NCBI RefSeq assembly: GCF_051521495.1
Contig: NZ_CP150355.1
Coordinates: 11,346,001 to 11,410,000 of the forward strand
DNA from: Sorangium sp051521495
Lineage (GTDB): Bacteria > Myxococcota_A > Polyangia > Polyangiales > Polyangiaceae
Length of the DNA: 64,000 nucleotides
Direction: 5' to 3'
Under the pieces are notes generated by a model. The model was not told the DNA's origin and did no database searches. It saw only the letters and a list, made by a program, of their open reading frames with translations. The translations under genes and the position numbers were made by a program. Positions 8,957 to 17,408 of this stretch are shown in pieces. Each line of letters opens with the position of its first letter. Within the stretch, counting starts at the first letter, position 1.

Positions 8957-10594
8957 TCAATGGGGCGGCTCGCTTGCCGCACCGAAATGATAGAGCTCCC
9001 CCCACGGGCCGTCCGCCCCTTTGCCCACCTGGTCCCCCGGGCCGGCGTTCCCCGCGATGCCACCATTGCCGGCGGGTCCGGCAACGATGTTGGTTCCGGG
9101 TCGAATGGCGAAGTTGGGCACGACGTACGCGATACCGACGGATGCGCCTCCGAGCCCGCCGCCGGCATCACCTCCGCGACCGCCGTTGCCTCCCCAACCG
9201 CCAGGGCACCCCGTCCACATGTGAACGTCAGAAGTCCCGCCCCCATGACCACCAGACCAACCGAGCCCCCCCGGTTGGCCCGTCCCACCCACCCCGCCCT
9301 GGCCGCCTTTGCCCGTAATCACGTCGCTGGCCCCAATCGTCAGCTCCGCGCCGTCCAGCACGACAATGCCGATGGCCGCCCCGCCATAGCCACCGCCATA
9401 GCCGCCCCGACCGCCACAGCCGCCGCTCCCTCCCGAGCCGCCGGCGGCGCCCCCCTGGGGCAGGCCTGCCCGACACGCGACCATCTCCCCGCGCGACTTG
9501 CTGCCGCCACCGCCGCCGCCCCCCTGGCCGGTGCCGCCCGGCTTCCCGTCCTCGCCCCGGACGCCGATCCATCCGTCCTTGCCAAGGTGGCCCACGCCCA
9601 CCGCGCCGTCCGCGCGACCGGCGTCGGCACCGTCTGCGCCATCGCCCCCTTCGCTGCATCGCATGAGGTCCGCGCCGAACCCCGGGTGGCCATTGCGCTC
9701 GGAAATCGTCGCGGGGGTCGGCTGCCCAGAGGTCCCGTCGCTCCCCGCCTCGAGTCCGCCGTCGCCCCCGTATCCACCGATGGACTCGATGCCATCGTCG
9801 CACACGGTCACGACGGGCAGGGCGCCCGTCGGGGAGTCCGCGGTGCAGGCGTCCGCGCCGTCGTTCCCCACCATGCCGTCCGTCGCCCGCTCGGTGTCCG
9901 CGTCCTCTCCCGGCTCCCCGTCCTTGCCGTTGCCCGCGACGATCACGCTGTCCTGCACGATCGCCGTGGCCCCCGTGCTCAAAATCACCGCGATCGACGA
10001 CTTGCCATCGGGCGCCGATGCGTCCGCCGCCACGACGCGCACGCCGGCGATCACCGACGTCGTGTCGTCCCCCGCGGGCTCCGCATCGTCCACCCCGAGG
10101 ACCCTCAGCGGGATCCCCCCCGGCGGCGCGATGATCGTCGGGTGATCCGGCCCGCCGAACGACCCCTCGTACGACCAATCCCCGCCGTCACACAGGCGCC
10201 CTCCCCAGAGGTCGACCCCCGAGGGCAGCGCGATCGTCTCCGCGAACTCCCCGCCGCACGCGTACACGCGCCGGGTCGCTTCCTCGCCGTGGTTTCGCCC
10301 GTGCGCGGCGAGCCCGATCGCGTGTTGCAAGGTCTTCACCGGCGCGCTCTTCGTGCCAGGGCTCCTGTCGTCACCCGACGACGGGTCGACGAACACCCCG
10401 CACTCATCCAGCGCCGCCGCCGTGCCGGGCTCTCCCTCGCACGGACCGGGCGGAGGCACCGGGTCGGGCTCGCACGCCTCCACCTCCCAGCAAGGGTCGG
10501 AGTACGGACACCCTGTCAGCGTGCTCGCGCCGCACACCCAGATCGCGAGCGCGACGACAACCCGCGCCACGCGCCGGCCTTCCTTCGAGCGCAT
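8957..10594 (-). CDS. Gly-rich DUF1565-type lipoprotein (beta-helix), paralog
   Basis: 545 residues from the ATG at 10594; a GTG at 10621 would overlap the upstream gene. The signal sequence ends in the lipobox LTGC. DECGVFVDPSSGDDRSPGTK and LPSGVDLWGG match the neighbouring paralog and the DUF1565 pattern. Gly-rich tracts from about residue 290 onward alternate with strand-like segments (AIGIVVLDGAELTIGASDV). Cys pairs in the non-repetitive part suggest extracytoplasmic disulphides. It starts 20 bp after the PEGA gene ends. Tandem duplication of this lipoprotein suggests a pair of related surface proteins. Confidence 0.75.
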   Translation of the reverse strand: MRSKEGRRVARVVVALAIWVCGASTLTGCPYSDPCWEVEACEPDPVPPPGPCEGEPGTAAALDECGVFVDPSSGDDRSPGTKSAPVKTLQHAIGLAAHGRNHGEEATRRVYACGGEFAETIALPSGVDLWGGRLCDGGDWSYEGSFGGPDHPTIIAPPGGIPLRVLGVDDAEPAGDDTTSVIAGVRVVAADASAPDGKSSIAVILSTGATAIVQDSVIVAGNGKDGEPGEDADTERATDGMVGNDGADACTADSPTGALPVVTVCDDGIESIGGYGGDGGLEAGSDGTSGQPTPATISERNGHPGFGADLMRCSEGGDGADGADAGRADGAVGVGHLGKDGWIGVRGEDGKPGGTGQGGGGGGGSKSRGEMVACRAGLPQGGAAGGSGGSGGCGGRGGYGGGYGGAAIGIVVLDGAELTIGASDVITGKGGQGGVGGTGQPGGLGWSGGHGGGTSDVHMWTGCPGGWGGNGGRGGDAGGGLGGASVGIAYVVPNFAIRPGTNIVAGPAGNGGIAGNAGPGDQVGKGADGPWGELYHFGAASEPPH

Positions 10595-10614
10595 CGTCTC
10601 GACCCCCGATGTCC

Positions 10615-11718
10615 TCACCACAGCCCCTCGATCACCACGCCGATCTCTCGCCCGGTCGCCACGGGCGAGGCGTGGATCCGATCCTGAGCCGGCGTGAGCC
10701 CCAGGAAGGAGAAGTCCGTGAAGAAGGACGCGACGGTCGCTGCCCCGATCACACCGCCGGCGATGAGCAGGGCCGTGCCCATGCCCGCGGACAGGTTGCG
10801 CTCGTCTCGGAGGCGCAGCAGGTCAGCGCACCCCGGGCGGTCCGCCGCTTGCCAGCACCTGGACCCGCTCGCCGTCGCACCGCCGTTGAGCCCGTCGCGC
10901 CGTTCGCTCAGATCGCCGTCGAGATTCGTGGCCCGGATCATGAGCAGGCTGCCCGCGGACAGGGTGGCCGTCGTGACGGCGATCCCCGCGATGCGCAGTG
11001 TCGTGGGCCACGACGCTGGCTGCCCGGGAGCCTGCGGGCGCGCAGGGGGCACTGCGCTCACGGCCTTGGGTACAGCGGGCGCGTTGTCCGTGGCGCTGCT
11101 CTCGGCCGCGCGCGATAACTGAAACGTCATGATGGGCTCGGTCCCCGCCTGCGCGTCCAGCGTCTGGGTGCCTTCCGCGCGGCCCGGCGCTCGGGCCCGG
11201 ACCATGTGCTTGCCAGGCACGAAGAACAGCGTGTACGTCCGCCTGGGTCGGCCGATGGGCTTGCCGCCGACGAACACCTCGGCGTCCGGCGGATCCACCG
11301 ACAGATAGAGGGTGGCGAGGAACGGAACGGCCTTGGCCAGTCCATCCGCGAATCCTTTTTGCTGCTCAGGAGAAAGCGCCTTGCGCCGCTCAAGGCTCCA
11401 GGCCAGGTGCTCCGCCGCGTCACGGAACTTGCGCAACTTGAGCTCGCAGAGGCCCAGCTCTCCAGCGACCTCGGCGGACTCTCTCTCTGTCATGGATGTC
11501 GCGTCGATGGCCTCGAAGGCCGCCTTGTAGGCGGCGTGTGCCTCGGTCCACCTGCCCGATGCCCGAGCCCGTCGGGCGCGGCGAAGATGGTCCTTTACGA
11601 CGGAATCGTCGCTTCGTGCCGAGGCCGGATTCCGGTCCTCCGCACGGACCGGATACGCAGTGCCGAGCGCGACGCCGAGCATCAAGCAACTCCAGAGCGA
11701 TTGCGCGGCGAAACGCAT
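10615..11718 (-). CDS. Exported PEGA-domain protein with helical repeats
   Basis: 367 residues from the ATG at 11718, chosen because a signal peptide (LWSCLMLGVALGTAYPVRA) begins there; the frame extends upstream without signal. Residues about 25-120 are TPR-like helices (RARASGRWTEAHAAYKAAF, GELGLCELKLRKFRDAAEHL). A PEGA domain follows (about 125-180; LSVDPPDAEVFVGGKPIGRP). A Pro/Ala linker leads to two hydrophobic segments (about 245-265 and 310-335), so the C-terminus may sit in the inner membrane. It is divergent from the sigma factor at 11943 and first in a likely three-gene operon with the two Gly-rich lipoproteins. PEGA proteins usually act in the envelope; the partner here is unknown. 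Confidence 0.75.
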   Translation of the reverse strand: MRFAAQSLWSCLMLGVALGTAYPVRAEDRNPASARSDDSVVKDHLRRARRARASGRWTEAHAAYKAAFEAIDATSMTERESAEVAGELGLCELKLRKFRDAAEHLAWSLERRKALSPEQQKGFADGLAKAVPFLATLYLSVDPPDAEVFVGGKPIGRPRRTYTLFFVPGKHMVRARAPGRAEGTQTLDAQAGTEPIMTFQLSRAAESSATDNAPAVPKAVSAVPPARPQAPGQPASWPTTLRIAGIAVTTATLSAGSLLMIRATNLDGDLSERRDGLNGGATASGSRCWQAADRPGCADLLRLRDERNLSAGMGTALLIAGGVIGAATVASFFTDFSFLGLTPAQDRIHASPVATGREIGVVIEGLW

Positions 11719-11942
11719 GCACGAACGGTACTCGCGCCAGCTGTAGCGCGTCAACCGAGCTGAAAGATGTCGTAATCTGGACGTTCGGATGAGAAGATCC
11801 CACCCGATCGGGGAATGCGGCCACCGCTGCTCGTGCGGTCGCGGGCGCCGCGTCCCTACATCTCGCATGCGATCCGACGGACGCTGGGACCGCCCTGCAC
11901 TTTTTTGAAGCCCTCCAGGCGGCTCAGGTGTTCTGACCGGTG

Positions 11943-12995
11943 ATGGGCGAGCCAGCCAGCACCCCCACCGGCTTCGAGTTCTTCCGGCGCCTCGCACGGC
12001 GCGTCGGGGTTCCTGCGCGAGACGCGGAGGACCTCGCGCAGGACGCCTTGCTGCGGGGACTGGAAGCGGATCAGCGGGTCGAGCTCGGGGAGGCCCGGGC
12101 GGCCTACGGTGCCACCATTGTCCTGAACCTGGCGCGGAACCACGTCCGGAACGCGCGCCGTCGGGGAGAGGTCCTGACCTCGTTCGACGATCACGAGCTT
12201 CAGGCGGAGGGCCCGACTCCGGAGGAGATGCTCCGCAGGCAGCAGCGGGAGGCGCTCCTCCGCGACCTGATCAACCAGGTCGACCCCAAGTACCGCGACG
12301 TCTTGATCAGGCACGATCTCGACGAGGTGCCGCTCGTCGAGATCGCCTCCGAGCTGGGGCTCAACCCGAAGACGGTGAGAACACATTATCGCCGAGCGCA
12401 GGAGGACCTCGCCGCGGCCGTGAAACGCCGGAGGGCGCGGCAACGCTCGCGCGGATGGGACGACGCGGCGTGCGTCCCGTTCGCCTTCGATCTGCGCGGC
12501 CGCGAGGGGTGGCTGAGCAAGCTAGGCCGCCTGGGTATCAAGATCCTGGTGCACGGGGCGATCGTCGTGCTGACCGGCGCCGTCGTCGCGGCATTGCACG
12601 ACTCGTTCGACCCGGAGTCGTGGTTGCGGGCGGCGGTGGAGCGCGCTCCTGCGCCCGCACCGGCGGTGGAGGAGATCGCGCCGCCTCCGGCTCAACTTCC
12701 CCTGCGCGCCTCGGCCGCGCCGGCCGCGCAGGAGATCGCGCAGCCGGCGCAGGACCGAGGCGCGCGGGCGCCTGTTCCCTCAGGCGCGCCGGTTCGTCGT
12801 ACCTCGCTCCCCGTCCGCGCCGTGGTCCCAGCCGTCAGCCAGCGCGAGCAGAGCCTCATCGACGAGGCCCGAAGGGCCGTCGAGGACCACAACGCCGTCG
12901 CAGAAGCGCGCCGATTGCTCGAGACCCATGCGCGGGAGTTCCCGCAAGGACAGCTCGCCGCGGAGCGCGAAGCGCTCCTTTCGCAAATTCGCTGA
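11943..12995 (+). CDS. Sigma-70 (ECF-like) factor fused to membrane anchor and periplasmic tail
   Basis: 350 residues from the ATG at 11943; a GTG three bases earlier is possible. Residues 10-90 carry sigma region 2 (DAEDLAQDALLRGLE, NLARNHVRNARRR). Residues about 105-160 carry region 4 (LDEVPLVEIASELGLNPKTV HTH). A hydrophobic helix (about 199-220, ILVHGAIVVLTGAVVAAL) follows, then a Pro/Ala-rich linker and a C-terminal helical unit (LIDEARRAVEDHNAVAEARR, REFPQGQLAAER). That tail resembles the end of separate membrane partners of myxobacterial ECF factors. The single protein therefore looks like a sigma factor and its membrane-bound control module in one chain. Divergent from the PEGA operon, which could be its target. 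Confidence 0.8.
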   Translation: MGEPASTPTGFEFFRRLARRVGVPARDAEDLAQDALLRGLEADQRVELGEARAAYGATIVLNLARNHVRNARRRGEVLTSFDDHELQAEGPTPEEMLRRQQREALLRDLINQVDPKYRDVLIRHDLDEVPLVEIASELGLNPKTVRTHYRRAQEDLAAAVKRRRARQRSRGWDDAACVPFAFDLRGREGWLSKLGRLGIKILVHGAIVVLTGAVVAALHDSFDPESWLRAAVERAPAPAPAVEEIAPPPAQLPLRASAAPAAQEIAQPAQDRGARAPVPSGAPVRRTSLPVRAVVPAVSQREQSLIDEARRAVEDHNAVAEARRLLETHAREFPQGQLAAEREALLSQIR

Positions 12996-13114
12996 GTCCT
13001 CGGCGTCCCTCCGACAGCCAGCAGGCGGTGACGCAAGTGATGTCGTCGGACAGCACAAGGCGAGATCTGCCTTGCGTCCAGACAAGGATGTTCACGTCCA
13101 GGAGACGAAACGCG

Positions 13115-13456
13115 ATGGATAGGGTGGAGGGTCGACTTGGTGCGATGTGGCTCATTTCGCCGCTCGGGCTCGCGATGATCGGGGTCCTCGAGCCGCTCTG
13201 CGCGACGATGCCTTCGTGGAGGAGAGAGCTGGCCGAGCGCACCGGGTTGGAGCCGAGGGAGGTGGAGCGGTTGCTGAGGAGCGACCTGCCGATGACGCCT
13301 ACGGGGGAAGAGCTCGCCCGTCGCGCTGGGACGTTGACGAGCTTCCCGCTACAGCGCGACGAAGCGGGGGCGAGCTCTGCCAATGGGTCCGATTGGGAGG
13401 AGGCGGAGCGCTCTCCCCTGAACACGACCCTTCCGGGAGTAGGGAGCCATGGATGA
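13115..13456 (+). CDS. Small hypothetical protein upstream of sigma factor
   Basis: 113 residues from an ATG with GGAGA about 10 bases upstream. The N-terminus contains a short hydrophobic patch (GAMWLISPLGLAMIGVL). The middle has RELAERTGLEPREVERLLRS, which looks like a helix-turn-helix, followed by an unstructured Ser/Glu-rich end. The TGA lies within the first codons of the next sigma factor (8-bp overlap), so the two are probably co-translated, and a regulatory link with that sigma factor is likely. No family name can be given. Confidence 0.55.
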   Translation: MDRVEGRLGAMWLISPLGLAMIGVLEPLCATMPSWRRELAERTGLEPREVERLLRSDLPMTPTGEELARRAGTLTSFPLQRDEAGASSANGSDWEEAERSPLNTTLPGVGSHG

Positions 13457-14039
13457 GCGCCGCCGAGCGTCGCATTCGATGAGCGACGAGCGCACCGCCG
13501 CGCACGCGCGCCTCTTTTGCCCGGCGCAGGTTCGTGCCGTGCTGCGCTGGCTGGGGAGCCTGAGGGTCCCACGGTGCCATCGTACCGACGTCGCAGGCCA
13601 AGTCTGGCTCAACGTCTGGGAGAGCTGGCCCAGGTTCGATCCGACGCGTGGCAGACCGGAACGCTGGTTGAACGCGATCACCGTTCACGTTGCTTCACAC
13701 TATCACGAGCGTATGCAGCGCCGCAGGGAGGAGCTCGTCGAATTGATCGATGTCGCCGATCCAGCGCCGGATGCCGCTGCTGCGATGGAATCCGACAGCA
13801 TCAGGACGAGCACCATCGACGCGGTGAACGCGCTCGATCCGAAGTTGCGCTTTGTGCTCGTGGCACATGATCTGGATGGGATCCCGATGGCCCAGGTGGC
13901 AGAAGTCGCGGGGCTACCTCTCTCCACGCTCTACAAGCGACGCACAAAGGCCATCGGTGCGCTGCGCGACCTCATCGAGCTTCAGGAAGCCATGGATGAC
14001 TTCGCCCGGAGACTGGGTCGCAATGAGATGCGCAAATAG
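13449..14039 (+). CDS. Sigma-70 family (ECF-like) RNA polymerase sigma factor
   Basis: 196 residues. Region 2 is visible at about 30-100 (TDVAGQVWLNVWESWPRFD, PERWLNAITVHVASHYHERM). Region 4 is at about 130-180 (LDPKLRFVLVAHDLDGIPMA, EVAGLPLSTLYKRRTKAIGA). The start overlaps the end of the 113-aa gene. The gene ends at a TAG, after which the same frame stays open for 37 more codons with a clear 14-residue repeat (see next entry). The protein may therefore be a truncated form of a longer sigma factor, or readthrough may add the tail. DNA here is less GC-rich than average. Confidence 0.8.
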   Translation: MDERRRASHSMSDERTAAHARLFCPAQVRAVLRWLGSLRVPRCHRTDVAGQVWLNVWESWPRFDPTRGRPERWLNAITVHVASHYHERMQRRREELVELIDVADPAPDAAAAMESDSIRTSTIDAVNALDPKLRFVLVAHDLDGIPMAQVAEVAGLPLSTLYKRRTKAIGALRDLIELQEAMDDFARRLGRNEMRK

Positions 14040-14153
14040 GCCACGGAAGTCGCTGCCTATTCATGGGAATACGCAGATATGCCGCGGAGCGTCGCGACCT
14101 ATTCGCGGGAATACGGAGATTGGCCGCAGCACCTCGCCGCCTACATGCGATAA
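14040..14153 (+). pseudogene. In-frame repeat tail after sigma-factor TAG
   Basis: Immediately after the TAG at 14037 the sigma-factor frame continues for 37 codons to a TAA at 14151. The translation holds two copies of a 14-residue unit (VAAYSWEYADMPRS, VATYSREYGDWPQH) and the start of a third (LAAYMR). The 42-bp DNA period is visible. The amino-acid repeat is conserved better than chance substitutions would leave it, so this looks like coding sequence separated from its gene by one stop codon. Confidence 0.5.
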
Positions 14154-14490
14154 TCCGCCGCCAGGCCCTGCGATGCACCTGATTGCGACGTTCGGCGGAT
14201 CGACACCCCCGTGGGATCCAGGCGTTCGATCGACCGAGCGACTTAGACGATAGCGAGACAGACGGGACCGGGGACCAGAGCAGCCGTCAGCCTCATGCTT
14301 GACCGTGGCGAGCCCGTGACATCAACCGCTCCGGGCGAGCAGTTCGCCCGCCGCTCGTCCCTCGCCAGGGGCGGGGCCGCAGGCTTCAGGCTTCTCGGGC
14401 GCTTCGAGTAGCGCACCGCATGGTCCTGGGCGTCGCGAGGTTCTCGCGCTGTCGCTTGTGCCGCGGCGCGGGCCGCGGTACATCTACGCC
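14154..14490. other. Intergenic stretch, no gene recognised
   Basis: About 340 bases before the ATPase gene. No frame resembles a known protein, and I see no RNA gene or clear terminator. The promoter of the ATPase/Toprim pair should lie here. Confidence 0.45.
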
Positions 14491-15963
14491 ATGCTGACCC
14501 GGCTGGTCGCACGCGGCTTCAAGAATCTGGACGTCGACGTCCAGTTGGGGCCGTTTACCTGCATCGCGGGGCCCAACGGCGTGGGGAAGTCGAACGTCTT
14601 CGACGTGATCGCCTTCCTCTCGGCGCTCGCGGGGAAGCCGCTCCTGGAGGCGGCTCTCGACGTACGGGGGGGTGCCGGACGAATGGGGGATGTGCGCGGG
14701 CTGTTCCGGCGCGTAGGCACCCAGTCAGCGGACACCCTACACCTCGGTGCCGACATGATCATTCCCGAGAAGGGCGAGGATCAGCTCGGACAAGTCGCCG
14801 AAGCGTCGATTACGTACCTCCGGTACGAGCTAGATCTTCGATATCGAACCGAGTTGCCGGCGCGGCCAAACGGTGGGCTTGAGGTCGTCCAAGAGAAGCT
14901 CACGCATTTGAACCTCACGGACGCACGCAAGCTTCTGGGATTCCCCAGCTCGCCGACATTTCGCGAGTCGTGTATCAAAGGGCGGAGGACGAGTCCATAT
15001 ATCTCGACGAAAGACGGCTTCGTGCTGCTCCATGCAGACTCCAAGGGCGGCAAAGGCGGCGGAAACCCGCGGAAGGTCCGTGCCGCCGACTTGCCACGGA
15101 CGGTGCTTTCGACCGCGGAGAACGCGACGGAGCACCGGACCGCGACGTTGGCGCGCCGCGAGATGCTATCGTGGACGCAGCTCCATCTGGAGCCTTCAGC
15201 GCTTCGGGCACCTGACGACTTCACTGCTCCCGGAGTGATCGGCCATAATGGGGGCCATCTTCCCGCAGTACTCTATCGCCTCGCTCGCGAGGAGGGCGCC
15301 CCTATTGGCGTTGAGCCAGCTGTCTATTCGAGGGTCGCAAATGAACTTTCGCGGCTCGTCGAGCAAGTACGGTCGGTGCACGTCGACGCGGATGAAAAGC
15401 GGCAACTCCTCAGCATTGTGATGACCGACCGGCATGGAACACCACATCTCGCCAGCTCGCTGTCGGATGGGACGCTCCGATTTCTCGCGCTTGCGATCAT
15501 GAGAGAGGAAGCGCACCCCCGCGCGCTCCTCTGCCTTGAGGAGCCCGAGAATGGTATGCATCCTTCGCGGATCCCCGCGATGCTGGGGGTGCTGAAGGAT
15601 CTCGCCGTCGACACTGACCTCGCCGTGGGGGCGGACAATCCCCTCCGACAAGTCATGATCAACACACACTCTCCATCGGTCGTAGTTGAGGTCCCCGATG
15701 ACTCGCTGCTCGTGGCCAAACTCGTCCCTGGACCTGACGGCGTGGAGCTGGCGACGCTGCTGCCCTTGCAGGACACTTGGCGCGTGGCGGACGACACGGT
15801 AGCGAAGGGTGACCTGCTCCCCTATCTGAACCCCACGGGCGCGACCCCGGACGTGCCGCCGGAACCTGGCGGGGCGAGGCCCTCGCGTACTGCGCGCCGG
15901 GTTAGGGACCGTACGGATCTTCATACCCTTTTGCTTCCTTTCGAGGCGCACGCTGCCGAGTGA
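14491..15963 (+). CDS. AAA15-type (OLD/SMC-like) ATPase
   Basis: 490 residues from the ATG at 14491. The order is that of ABC-like AAA15 ATPases: LTRLVARGFKNL at the start, Walker A GPNGVGKSN (about 27-35), a central helical insertion, the signature-like SLSDGTLRFLAL (about 325), Walker B ALLCLEEPENGMHPSR (about 348-360) and an H-switch INTHSPSVV (about 391). Such ATPases bind and hydrolyse ATP and act with an effector subunit. The next gene starts in a GTGA overlap, so the two are coupled. The arrangement matches AAA15 plus Toprim-type pairs seen in phage defence (for example PARIS). The flanking IS fragment and lower GC support recent acquisition. ATPase call secure; defence role inferred. 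Confidence 0.85.
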   Translation: MLTRLVARGFKNLDVDVQLGPFTCIAGPNGVGKSNVFDVIAFLSALAGKPLLEAALDVRGGAGRMGDVRGLFRRVGTQSADTLHLGADMIIPEKGEDQLGQVAEASITYLRYELDLRYRTELPARPNGGLEVVQEKLTHLNLTDARKLLGFPSSPTFRESCIKGRRTSPYISTKDGFVLLHADSKGGKGGGNPRKVRAADLPRTVLSTAENATEHRTATLARREMLSWTQLHLEPSALRAPDDFTAPGVIGHNGGHLPAVLYRLAREEGAPIGVEPAVYSRVANELSRLVEQVRSVHVDADEKRQLLSIVMTDRHGTPHLASSLSDGTLRFLALAIMREEAHPRALLCLEEPENGMHPSRIPAMLGVLKDLAVDTDLAVGADNPLRQVMINTHSPSVVVEVPDDSLLVAKLVPGPDGVELATLLPLQDTWRVADDTVAKGDLLPYLNPTGATPDVPPEPGGARPSRTARRVRDRTDLHTLLLPFEAHAAE

Positions 15964-16592
15964 CGACTCCACGCCTTACACTTCTATCGGACGGTTCCAG
16001 CGATCGGGCGTTGCTACCGATTATTCGTTGGGTCGTCTCGCAGCATTCCACGAGAACGTTCGAACAGAACTGGGCGGACCTGCAACGGTATCCGCGACGC
16101 CCGACGAAGCTCGCCGCGCGCGTGGAGGCGGCGCTCGATCTTCATCCCTGTGATCTCCTCATCGTTCACCGCGACGCCGAGCGAGAGCCGGCGGAGAACC
16201 GCATCCGAGAGATTCTTGAGGCGACGCGCGACCGTCCCATGCCGATCGTCTGCGCCGTGCCAATCCGGATGACTGAAGCATGGCTGTTATTTGATGAAGC
16301 GGCGATTCGACGCGCTGCGGGCTGCCCGAACGGATCCATGGCGTTGAATCTTCCCGCGTTGAAGAACGTTGAGGCCGTGTCAGACCCGAAGGAGGTTCTC
16401 CGCCAGACCATCAAAGTCGCGAGCAACCTATCCGGTCGACGACGCGCACAGATTCACATCGATATTCGGCGCCTTGCGGATCTAATTGACGACTTCAAGC
16501 CGTTGCGTGCCATATCGTCCTTCCGCGCATTCGAAGAGAGCATGTGCAATGCGTTGCGCTCCCTGGGACTGCTGAGGGGCACAGATAGATAG
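15960..16592 (+). CDS. Toprim-like (DUF4276-related) effector partner of the ATPase
   Basis: 210 residues from a GTG overlapping the ATPase stop by 4 bp. It starts with LTLLSDGSSDRALLPII, comparable to the first Toprim strand-loop. DLLIVHRDAERE follows, in the place of the Toprim acidic motif, then VPIRMTEAWLLFD, a motif I associate with DUF4276 proteins. The C-terminus is helical. Toprim partners of AAA15 ATPases are often nucleases; the acidic residues are partly conserved here (D for E in the first motif), so activity is uncertain. Family assignment is by motif only. Confidence 0.6.
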   Translation: MTTPRLTLLSDGSSDRALLPIIRWVVSQHSTRTFEQNWADLQRYPRRPTKLAARVEAALDLHPCDLLIVHRDAEREPAENRIREILEATRDRPMPIVCAVPIRMTEAWLLFDEAAIRRAAGCPNGSMALNLPALKNVEAVSDPKEVLRQTIKVASNLSGRRRAQIHIDIRRLADLIDDFKPLRAISSFRAFEESMCNALRSLGLLRGTDR

Positions 16593-16662
16593 CCAAGTAC
16601 GCCGGAAGAGGAAGCGGAGACCCGACTCGACCCGACAAGCTACCGCACGCCGCCGAGCTTGC

Positions 16663-16848
16663 TTGAGGGAAGCCGATGGTGCGGCAGAATACAGCGTGGG
16701 CAAGCTGTTGGTGCCGGACGAACTCTGGGAACGAATCGTACCTCTATTGCCGAAAACGGAGCCGAAGCCGCAGGAGGGCCGCCCGCGTACGCCTGATCGG
16801 ATCGCGCTGACCGGTATCTTGTTCGTGCTCAAGACCGGGATCCCTTGT
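16663..16848 (+). pseudogene. IS5-family transposase N-terminal fragment
   Basis: The frame reads KLLVPDELWERIVPLLPK, then EGRPRTPDRIALTGILFVLK and TGIP, the recognisable N-terminal DNA-binding part of IS5-family transposases. Similarity stops at about 16845, where the expected W and catalytic DDE part are missing; the frame runs on with unrelated residues to 17124. No terminal inverted repeats identified. A decayed insertion remnant next to the ATPase/Toprim pair. Confidence 0.7.
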
Positions 16849-17408
16849 CGCATAGCCGGATCGCACGCCCATCAAAGAGCGTGCTCGGTAACACTCGACC
16901 CCGATCGCATCGAGGCGATCCGCGAGGACATGGTCATCCTCCTCCAGCACCGCACCCGCCACGCCGGGTTGCACCTCCGCCTCTGCGCCGCGGCGAGGTC
17001 CTCGATCCGACGATCCCAGGACGGCGGCGAGCACACGCTCCGATGCGCCCAGAAGCGGTCCCACCGCCGAATGGGACGCAGATCTCCCGCTCCCTCGACG
17101 GGTTACCCGCCGCTGCAGACGTAGTTCTGTAATCCAACCAACGATACCCCCGCCGAGCGGCCAGCAGATCTGTAACAAATATTACGCTCCACCCGTCGCC
17201 TCGCTCCCGGGGCGCGGCAGGCGGCAGGCCCCTTCGGTCCGGCGGCATCGCGGCAGCCGCGCGCAGCCGGGCAGCGCGGTCTCGGCGGCGCTTGCCCTCC
17301 GACCGACCGGACGAATTGAACAGTCCGCCCGTTTCGTGGCAGCGTCCGATCGGCGAGCCGTCCCCATGCGATCCGCTGGGCGAGTCGCCGCCACGTGAAG
17401 GGAGACCC
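16849..17408. other. Stretch after IS remnant, no gene recognised
   Basis: About 560 bases with only Arg/Pro-rich frames on both strands. It may contain further decayed insertion-sequence DNA, but no transposase motif can be read. The 17409 gene is preceded by AAGGGAGACCC, a good ribosome binding site. Confidence 0.4.

Noticed and set aside
7183..10687. Plus-strand open frames over the Gly-rich lipoproteins
   Set aside because: Pro/Ala-rich complements of the Gly codons; no signal or motif.
16849..17130. Rest of an IS5 transposase
   Set aside because: No DDE motif or frame continuity could be found on either strand.
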